Part shown: positions 57,134-64,000 of the stretch, in pieces | Layout: every line of letters begins with the position of its first letter | Numbering within the stretch: the first letter of the stretch is position 1 | DNA from: Cyclospora cayetanensis | Lineage: Eukaryota; Apicomplexa; Conoidasida; Eucoccidiorida; Eimeriidae | Direction: 5' to 3' | Length of the DNA stretch: 64,000 nt | Assembly (NCBI RefSeq): GCF_002999335.1 | Contig: NW_020312108.1 | Span: forward strand, 1-64,000 | Notes under the pieces: model-generated | What the model saw: the letters and a program-made list of their open reading frames with translations, nothing else | The model's database searches: none | What the model was told of the DNA's origin: nothing | Made by a program: the position numbers and the translations under genes

Positions 57134-57964
57134 ATGAGTTGGTACTTCAGATGTCTGCTGCAGGCGCTGCATCCCGTCCAGCTGGCACCGCTTTTGCTCT
57201 TCCTGTGTGCGCTCTGCTGCTTTTGCCTATTTAGCAGTAGCTATGCTGTGCAAATACTGCAGCAGAGTCAGCAGCAGCAGCTATGTCATAGTCTCGGACC
57301 CTGGGCTGCAAAGCCTCAGCGCTTTGTGCCACAGGGGTTTCTGAGTCTTTCAGCAGCAGCAGCACCAAAAGTTACGCTAACCTCGTCCAATCCGCCGAGA
57401 AGACACTGTTCTTATCACCAGAGACCCCGCAGGCCCTTACTTGCTACTTCAGGAACAACAGTTGGAATCGCAGCTGCTGGTTCGGCAAATACTGCAACTA
57501 CTGACTCTTTGCCTATATGCCCCCAAGAAGAGGACAGTTCAAAGCAGCATGTGAAGGTTTCTGCATCAGAAGCTGCAGCAGTGGCAGCAAAAGCTGCAGA
57601 AGACTCTAAGACGGCCTTCGTGTTAGATGCTTCAGTTTTTGGTGGTGCAAGTCCTTTTGCTGCGCAGCCCCTTGGCTATCAGGACGTAATGCGTGGATAT
57701 GACAGGTGCTCTTCGGATGCCGTTGCGCCATTTGCTCATGCTGCTGCTGCTCCTGCCACATTGAAGGCGTCATACCTTGGGTGGTACTGCTGCCCGATCC
57801 TGCCAATAAATATGTATTTAAACATGTCTTACTTGTGTGGCTGCTGCTGCGCCTGCACCTCGGCAGGTCACTCGCTCTTCCCTTCAAAGCTCCAGATGCA
57901 GGACGAGCCCCTCTGAAAAGCCCCCCCGCGGATCCTGTAGACTTCCTTCTGAATCTGAGGAAGA

Positions 57965-58001
<37 letters not shown>

Positions 58002-61000
58002 TTCCACCAGTGAAAGTGCTGAAAGCAGCGCCAGCGCGGCAGCGACAGCAGGACGCGGAACTGAAGCACTGCCACCAACAGATACGGACATGCGCATATT
58101 CTCCAGCTTTGACTATGAGACCTATTTTGGACCTGGTGTGCGCTACGAGCCAATACGGGACGGCTTTTTGGTGTTTCCACCCCTCTATCCAGATCGCGTC
58201 TTCATCCTCCAGGCTTCCGAGCACCCCCTGCTGCAGCAGCAGAGGCAGCAGCAACAACAGGAGGAGGAACCTGGGCCGGAGTGGCTTCGCGTGACCCCCG
58301 ACGCAAAAGTTAAAAGAGCTGCCGCTGCTCTTGCTGGAGCTGACGGCTATGGGGCCCCCGAGTTCGAGCTAGGGGGCCCCCATGGAGCCACTGGAGCCCC
58401 CGGACTTATCCCAGAAAGGTCCCCCTCCTACGTGAACCCTAGAAACCCCTTCCTGAGGACTGGAAGGCTCATGGAATACGAGCGAAGAGAAGCCGACTCG
58501 GGTAAATTCGTGTGCACTGACTGGTGCCTCCAGCTACTATAGACATGCTGCAATCACCGACCTTCCGCATGTTCCCTTGACGCCACCGCGATTATTGTGG
58601 CTGCTGCTGCCGGATTTGTCCTCTCGCGTTTGATTGTTTCAGGGCCTCAGCAGCGCCAGAAGTGGGGTATGGACGACGTGAAGGGCGATATACCCAGGGG
58701 CCCCCAGGGGGCCCCAAATGACCGCTTCAAGGTTCGAGCAACATTTTCACAGTGGCTGTTTCTGCAGCTGCACAGAAGCTGCTGTCGCCGAAACTTTCGG
58801 GAGGCTGCTTGTGGTGTTGTTGCTGCTGCTGTACAGGAGTTGGTGGATTCAGTGGACTGGACTCGCGAGCACCCGACCCTTGTGGACAAGAACCACTACA
58901 AGAGGTTTGTTGGCAGCAGAAGCAGTAGCAGCAGCCACTGCTGCTGCTCTTTCTCAGTCTGCCTCCTAGTATTTGCACGAAAAAGGCTAGGAGGCTTTCA
59001 TCGTCTGCTGCTCTACATGTACTGGAGCCCGAAATCTTATAGCGACTGGGTGTCAAACAGCCGGCGCGCCTGTGCTCTTTTTTCTTTGACTTGCTCTCCT
59101 CCAGCTAAGGCGCTCGGAGCCTGACTGTCTAGCTCCTCACATGGTTCTTCATAAATAAGTGGACCTTTGGGAGGGCTGGGCAGCCTTTGGGATGGCTACC
59201 TGGAGGCGTTGCGGCGCCCAGCTGCTTTGCCCCTACGATTGTCTCCCTCTGCGGCTTCTCATCTTTGTTTCAGACGTGCGATTACTGGAGTCGATGCAGG
59301 TGAATGTGCAAATATCGCAGTATATGGATATATATATATATGCTGGGAGGCAATCTTGCTCTGTGCTTCGCGTGTAGGTCCTTTTTGGAAACGGGGATAG
59401 GGGATCCAAACCGCAACACCGACAGTTACTTCGATCCTCAGTTCTTCGGAGCTGTTGAAGGGCCCCCGTATGCTGCGGATGCTGGATCTTCCTTTTCATG
59501 GGCCCTCTACTGGGTCCCCTGGCTGGCGAAGAAGCACATCAGGGGCGGTCAACCCATCAAAAGTGATTGCTTCTCCCTTGGCGGCATTGACCCCCTTCAG
59601 GTCAGCTCGCAAGGCGCACAACATGCTAAGTTATGGGCGCACAGCTTTCGGGGAGAAAGGGGGAAGAGGAGAAAGGCGCAGGTGTGAGGCCTTGGCCGTA
59701 GGCGTACACGACAGGGCAGGGCTGTGGTGTATCGGTGAATCCCGAACGTGTCTTGGCTGCCGTTGTATAAATGATTTCTTGCGCGCCTCCTCACGGGTGC
59801 TTCTCCTAGAGATGCTGCTATTGAGCTGCTTTCCCTGTTGTTTCTGCTGTATCTGCAGCTTTGGTTTTACCCAGATGGAACCCCTGAGTCGCTCCCTGGA
59901 TTTTGTTCGCTAAAACTCATCACCAGGCCTGGGTGGCACCTGCCATTCCCCGTCACCTTCTGGGTGCAGGGTGCCCCTGCCCTGCCTCACTTCCAGCGCC
60001 AGAAGCGACAAGAATGGCGGCAGCAAGAGCATCAGCAGCACAAGAGGGCCCAAAGCCGCAGAACAACCTCCAAAGGATCCCACAAAACACAGCCTGTCGC
60101 TCCCCACCATGACCTCTCGAGGCCCTCCAGAGTCTCGGTGGGGCCGATCTGGAGGGAGACTGCGGAATGTGTTGCATACTGCAGCAGCTTCTGCAGGTTC
60201 GTCCGTGTCAAACACGCTTTCACGAGCTCCTTCTCGTTTGTACCTCAGCTCTTGAAGAGCTGCACCGACACTGTCCTTCCCACACACCCCGTAGTAGCTC
60301 AGCAGCTGGGGGAAAGTACGCCTTGTCATAACCCGTCTTTTGTTGGCCTTTCGGGCGGTCTGCGTTCATCCAGAAAATGCCCGCAGGTTGCCATTCCTTG
60401 CAAATCTGCCATGCCCTGTGTATGCAGACTCCTCGACAAGGGGAGCTACCAGGTGTCTATGAGCCCTCCTCCTCTGCCGCCCTCAGAACTCCCTTCTGAA
60501 GCTGTTGCAATACATTTCAATCCGGAGACGGATGTCGTTTTAGACGCCTTTGGAGGGGTGCAAGTGGGCGTCGCCGTAGGAGATCAGGAATGGGAGTGGG
60601 ACGGAGGTGCCGTGGACTATGAGCAGTGGCTAAAGAGGCAAAGCGCATATCCTGACGATAATGAGCTTGAGCAAACACTGCCCCCAGAGTCAGCCACTCC
60701 ACAGCCGCCCCTCAACCCCCCCTTTATTTCTCCCCCCTCCCTGCTTGTGCCTCATTCTCTGCCTGTGTCTTGCTCCTTCTGAGTCAATCGCTCTCTGCTC
60801 CGTCAATCATCGTTTTCATTCCCTTCTCGTAAGGCATATCCGTCCTCGCAGAAATCCAGACACCGTGGTAGCCTATCTCTTGCAGCAGCCTCCGCCCTTT
60901 CACTCTCCCAAGACCAGCAAAGATGGCACTGCTGGGGACACACGCAAGGAAACTGACTACTGAAAGAGACTTATAGAGTGGCAGACGAAATACAAGCGTG

Positions 61001-61461
61001 CATCAACATTCCACTATCACCATGGGCAAGCAGCGGAAGCAGCCAAGACCGGCGGGCCTTTTAGGCCTTTTCTTCGTGTGCTATCCTTTGCTTGAGAAAA
61101 ACCTTTTCATGTCTTCCTTGCTGCTCCCCCCATTCTGCCCTTTCCCTGTCTCCCTACCGCTCTGTTTTTTCTGTGCGTACTCATTCGTAGTAAAAAAGAT
61201 CGCCAGTTTGCACATAGCCAGTAAGTACACCCCTGAAAGGCGTTAGGTCCGTTGCTTGTGTGTGTACGTATCTGTGTGTGTGTATGTGCTTCATCTACTG
61301 TTTGTATCTTCAGCTTCACTCACAGTCCCCACTACGAAAATTTCAAATATGCAGACGTTCCCGATAAACACTTTTCTCGCTATTTGCCGGCTGCACTCCC
61401 CCCAGCAATCACAGGAGAGAGGCTCGAGGCTGCACTCATGAGGCCTGGGAACCCTTACTAA
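57134..61461 (+). CDS. Multi-exon protein with signal anchor and weak MATH-like region
   Basis: Exon 1 (57134-57705) starts with a strong hydrophobic helix (LAPLLLFLCALCCFCLF), followed by a basic, Ser/Thr/Ala-rich stretch, as in a bipartite apicoplast or secretory leader. Later exons in phase: 57867-58501 (poly-Ser from AGC repeats, then a conserved-looking IFSSFDYETYFGPGVRYEP and FLVFPPLYPDRVFILQ), 58643 to about 58904, a short exon near 59274-59299, 59378-59600 (SYFDPQFFGAVEGPPYAAD, WALYWVPWLAKKH), 59859-59970 (LWFYPDGTPESLPGFCSLKL, PFPVTFWVQ), and one from 60487 (AVAIHFNPETD, WEWDGG). A last exon, about 61312-61461, ends HFSRYLPAALPPAI...RPGNPY-stop. The LWFYPDG...CSLKL segment resembles strands of a MATH/TRAF-type beta-sandwich, weakly. 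Joins at 58.9-59.3 kb and after 60.7 kb are uncertain. Function is unknown. Confidence 0.55.
57969..58000. repeat. (AGC)n tract
   Basis: About ten AGC/CAG units, read as poly-Ser in the plus-strand gene. Confidence 0.92.
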
Positions 61462-62227
61462 CGACGGACTCACGATGGTAGGGAAGAAAGGAAGACAAGC
61501 AAAAGGGGGTCAAGAATGAAATGAGCACAAAGCCCTAGAGCAACAGGCGCGAAGATTGACATTTTATGTGTCTTTCCCTCCCCCCGTTTGTATCGCTCAT
61601 TTTTTACCACTTGAGAAGGAAAATATTAACGGTCATTGAACGACTGCCAAGGCCAAAGCTTACTCCATAGCAACTCGAGTGGAATTGATAGTATGCCGTA
61701 GCGGCACCAAAACTCCGCAAGAGAAATCACGTACCCAGCGCAACACAAATGGCGCCGATACGCCATACAAGCGTGCTGAGCAAAAATCCCTACAAGGGAG
61801 TGCAGCGCGCAATAACCTTACAAAAGAAACATTCTCAGGCAGCCATAGCACTGAAGCACACCAAGCCAGTTTTGATAAGCGCTTGTTGCAATGCTAATCC
61901 TCATTACACATGACCAAGTTCTCAACAAAAACAAACAATACCGAGGAACTTTAACAAACGCGAAGGACGCACGGACCCTGGAGGGCTGTGCCCCCTTGAA
62001 AAATTGTTTGGTAATGGATTCACCTAGTACCGAGGGGTCATCTACTGTTCGAAGTCGATACCATGCCGACCTCATGCGCAATGGAAGTGCACTGCTAGAT
62101 GACAGAATGAGCAACTGCCACGAATCTCATTGTGTGCGCGACGGTGTTGTCGCATCTAAATTTAGTAAGAGCACTCCTACCAGCTCGGTATTGGGAAGCT
62201 AGGCAGCTACCTAGCGGACCAGCTGGC
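61462..62227. other. Convergent intergenic region
   Basis: This is the 3' flank of the plus-strand gene and of the minus-strand membrane proteins. The sequence lacks trinucleotide repeats. Open frames of 60-100 codons have no domain. Confidence 0.4.
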
Positions 62228-62653
62228 TTAGTTGTGGCTGACACCCGGTCCACAGCAAAGAAGAGAGCGGGCAGCGTAGAGCGCAGCTAGAAGGGACAAG
62301 ATGAAAGCAGCGGCAGTGAGACCGACGGATGCAAAAAATCCCTTCCCGTCCTGCATAACTTGTACGAGGAGCATGAACTCCGGGCGGGCGTCAATGTCTC
62401 TAGTGGTCGTAGAATATATGCAAGCCAACACCACGGTAGTGATAAAGGCCAGAGCGGCACCGACTCCAAAGAGAACGATCATGAAGACATTGCATAACTT
62501 TTCGCAGAAACAGCTGCGGACGTTCATGAAGAATGCCCCAATAACAGTCAAGGTAACCCACAGGACGCTAAGGGCTGGAGTGGGAGACAAACCGCCCCCA
62601 CCACATGCCAAAATAGCTCCAGTTGCGCCATATAATCCCATAGAGAAAATCAT
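62228..62653 (-). CDS. Four-helix membrane protein, copy 1
   Basis: 141 residues from the ATG at 62653. Four hydrophobic helices are visible: IFSMGLYGATGAILACGGG, ALSVLWVTLTVIGAFFM, VFMIVLFGVGAALAFITTVV and SVGLTAAAFILSLLAALYA, with a Cys-rich junction (RSCFCEKLC) after the second and a polar loop (TTTRDIDARPEF) between the third and fourth. A CAG acceptor lies directly before the ATG, so an upstream exon may add residues. The layout matches the next gene upstream, so they look like tandem paralogues. It may be a surface or inner-membrane-complex tetraspan protein; no named family was recognised. Confidence 0.6.
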   Translation of the reverse strand: MIFSMGLYGATGAILACGGGGLSPTPALSVLWVTLTVIGAFFMNVRSCFCEKLCNVFMIVLFGVGAALAFITTVVLACIYSTTTRDIDARPEFMLLVQVMQDGKGFFASVGLTAAAFILSLLAALYAARSLLCCGPGVSHN

Positions 62654-62903
62654 CCTGCGTCGAACATAGTACACAGTGAGAGTGGACAATGGAAGAGCAA
62701 TCAATTGCACCAGACGGTGCAACCACCCGGGGCACCTTGAGCCATTCTACATACACCAGTAGCCCCGTTAACGCATCTCACATTTACCCATGCAAAGTCC
62801 ATAACACGTTATCCAGTATACAGTGGAAATATAGTAACAGGTCGCAAAGAAAAGTCAGAGCAAGAAGGGAGGCTTCTCCCCCTTATGCAGTATTCAGTGA
62901 AAC

Positions 62904-63452
62904 TTACAAGACAGAGCCAGTGACAGACTCTCCACTGCTGACTTTAGTTGCTCTTGATAAAAGAACACATGCGGCGAAGGCGAGGACGCACGCGAGCAGC
63001 AAGCCTCCACAGTTTTGTGATGCAAATAAGAGGTCTCCCGTCTTGAACACCGAGCTGTCGTTTGAAGGATCTTTCATCTTATCCAAGTAGCCACGGAGGT
63101 ATGCTGCTGTCGTACAGGTGGATATAAGACAAAAGAGTGACTGGATCCAACCAAGCACACAGAGAGGACACAAGAATATTCCGCAGACAAACAGGCCCAG
63201 CACGACAAAGGCCCCGCAAACCACGGCAAACAGAAGATGCAACCAGCCGAGGACATTGACAACTTTGGAAGCGTTTCCATCCTCATATAACGAGCTCTGT
63301 GTAAGGTCAATGTTCTGTAGGCCAGACACATCTGTAGACTGAGCACCCAAGAATATCATCAAAGCACCAACTGCAAACTGGAGCCCCAGGGCCAAAGCCC
63401 AAATTCCAACACCTGGCCCTTTGTAATTTGGTCTAACACAGCTGCATGCCAT
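62904..63452 (-). CDS. Four-helix membrane protein, copy 2
   Basis: 182 residues from the ATG at 63452, single exon. Helices: GIWALALGLQFAVGALMIFL, NVLGWLHLLFAVVCGAFVVL, a Cys-rich third (FLCPLCVLGWIQSLFCLIS) and GGLLLACVLAFAACVLL. A polar loop with a possible N-glycosylation site (DGNAS) lies between helices one and two, and another (KMKDPSNDSS) between three and four. Both termini are predicted on the same side. It sits about 250 bases from copy 1 on the same strand and shares the helix and loop pattern. Function is unknown. Confidence 0.65.
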   Translation of the reverse strand: MACSCVRPNYKGPGVGIWALALGLQFAVGALMIFLGAQSTDVSGLQNIDLTQSSLYEDGNASKVVNVLGWLHLLFAVVCGAFVVLGLFVCGIFLCPLCVLGWIQSLFCLISTCTTAAYLRGYLDKMKDPSNDSSVFKTGDLLFASQNCGGLLLACVLAFAACVLLSRATKVSSGESVTGSVL

Positions 63453-64000
63453 TGTGTTAACACGCTCAAGCGTCAAATGCAGGCAGGATCAAGTAGCAAA
63501 AGTTTCTACGGTATAGCCTTGGCCCGATGTGGGCGCGCAGTGCCACCCGTGGCTCGATGGGAGAGGCGAATCAAAAAAGTAAAGATGCACGCAGCGTGCT
63601 TTTGGTTGACTTAGTTCCGTCCAACAGTGGTGACCTGAAGCTGATGATGATCTCTGTTGCAAATGGGGGCGAAGCTGCGTAGACGCCTCTGGATCAGGGC
63701 GGAAGCAACGAACTGGGGTGCTTAGTTGAGCCTCTACTCAAGGCCCAAGCAGACTCTAGCTAAACGAAGACCATAAATACAACACATAAGAAGATTTATT
63801 GGAAATGCCAGATGAAGTATGCAGCGGGGTAGACTGTATCTTTGAAAGCGTACCGCAGCGAACAGGCCGTCTGTGTCCTGCAGTCCGCTTCTCTCAGCAA
63901 TCCCTTGAATTTCCACTGCTAAAGCCAGTAACTCTTTCAAGGGCAAGTACAAGCCAAATTATTTATCTGGATAAAGCATTATTCACTTATTCCAAGCAGG
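63453..64000. other. Window end, upstream of the membrane-protein pair
   Basis: This would hold the promoter of the four-helix gene. A 72-codon minus-strand frame at 63734-63952 has a helical start (LPLKELLALAVEIQGIAER), but it begins after a stop with no acceptor and lacks an ATG, so it is not called. Confidence 0.4.

Noticed and set aside
63734..63952. 72-codon minus-strand frame at the window end
   Set aside because: No ATG at its start, an in-frame stop directly upstream and no acceptor between; it could not be supported as an exon.

Overview
The window looks like nuclear DNA of a coccidian apicomplexan, most likely Eimeria. Three things point that way. CAG/CTG trinucleotide tracts run through the coding exons and are read in every frame as poly-Gln, poly-Ala or poly-Ser. 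Genes are split by GT-AG introns of roughly 45 to 450 bases. The recognisable products are eukaryotic: UTP14, FIP1, HP1-like chromodomain proteins, RING E3 ligases and an LCAT-family acyltransferase. No prokaryotic operon, rRNA, tRNA or CRISPR was recognised. The segmentation described for Eimeria chromosomes is visible: repeat-rich stretches at about 0-13 kb, 41.8-47.5 kb and 52-61 kb alternate with blander, gene-poor DNA at about 13-21 kb and 30-41 kb that carries decayed LTR retroelements.

Layout. 0-3 kb: FIP1-like polyadenylation factor (minus). 4.9-9.4 kb: UTP14 of the small-subunit processome (minus), rebuilt as ten phase-consistent exons. 9.9-12.8 kb: long chromodomain protein (minus) with possible 3' exons. 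15.6-18.2 kb: decayed Ty3/gypsy element (minus). 20.2-20.6 kb: small chromodomain gene broken by an in-frame TAG (minus). 21.5-25.1 kb: secreted LCAT-like acyltransferase/phospholipase, seven exons (plus). 26.9-30.2 kb: TRAIP-like RING/coiled-coil protein (minus). 34.8-35.2 kb: decayed Ty3/gypsy integrase (plus). 41.8-44.1 kb: HP1-like chromodomain protein (plus). 45.5-47.5 kb: long low-complexity ORF (minus). 47.9-48.7 kb: tandem CCCH zinc-finger protein (minus). 49.1-49.5 kb: small two-exon gene (minus). 52.0-56.1 kb: a terminal exon (plus), then a second TRAIP-like RING gene with a possible repeat-rich 3' extension (minus). 57.1-61.5 kb: multi-exon protein with a signal anchor and a weak MATH-like segment (plus). 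62.2-63.5 kb: two tandem four-helix membrane proteins (minus).

Themes. Two gene families are duplicated inside 64 kb. There are three chromodomain genes, two with a possible chromoshadow-like C-terminus. There are two RING genes with a first coding exon of identical length and a phase-2 intron at the same place inside the RING. Two decayed Ty3/gypsy copies lie between the chromodomain genes. UTP14, FIP1 and the CCCH protein act in RNA biogenesis, but nothing shows that the genes here are co-regulated. Exon models were assembled by eye from splice signals, phase and family motifs; 5' ends and some internal exons remain open and are marked so.
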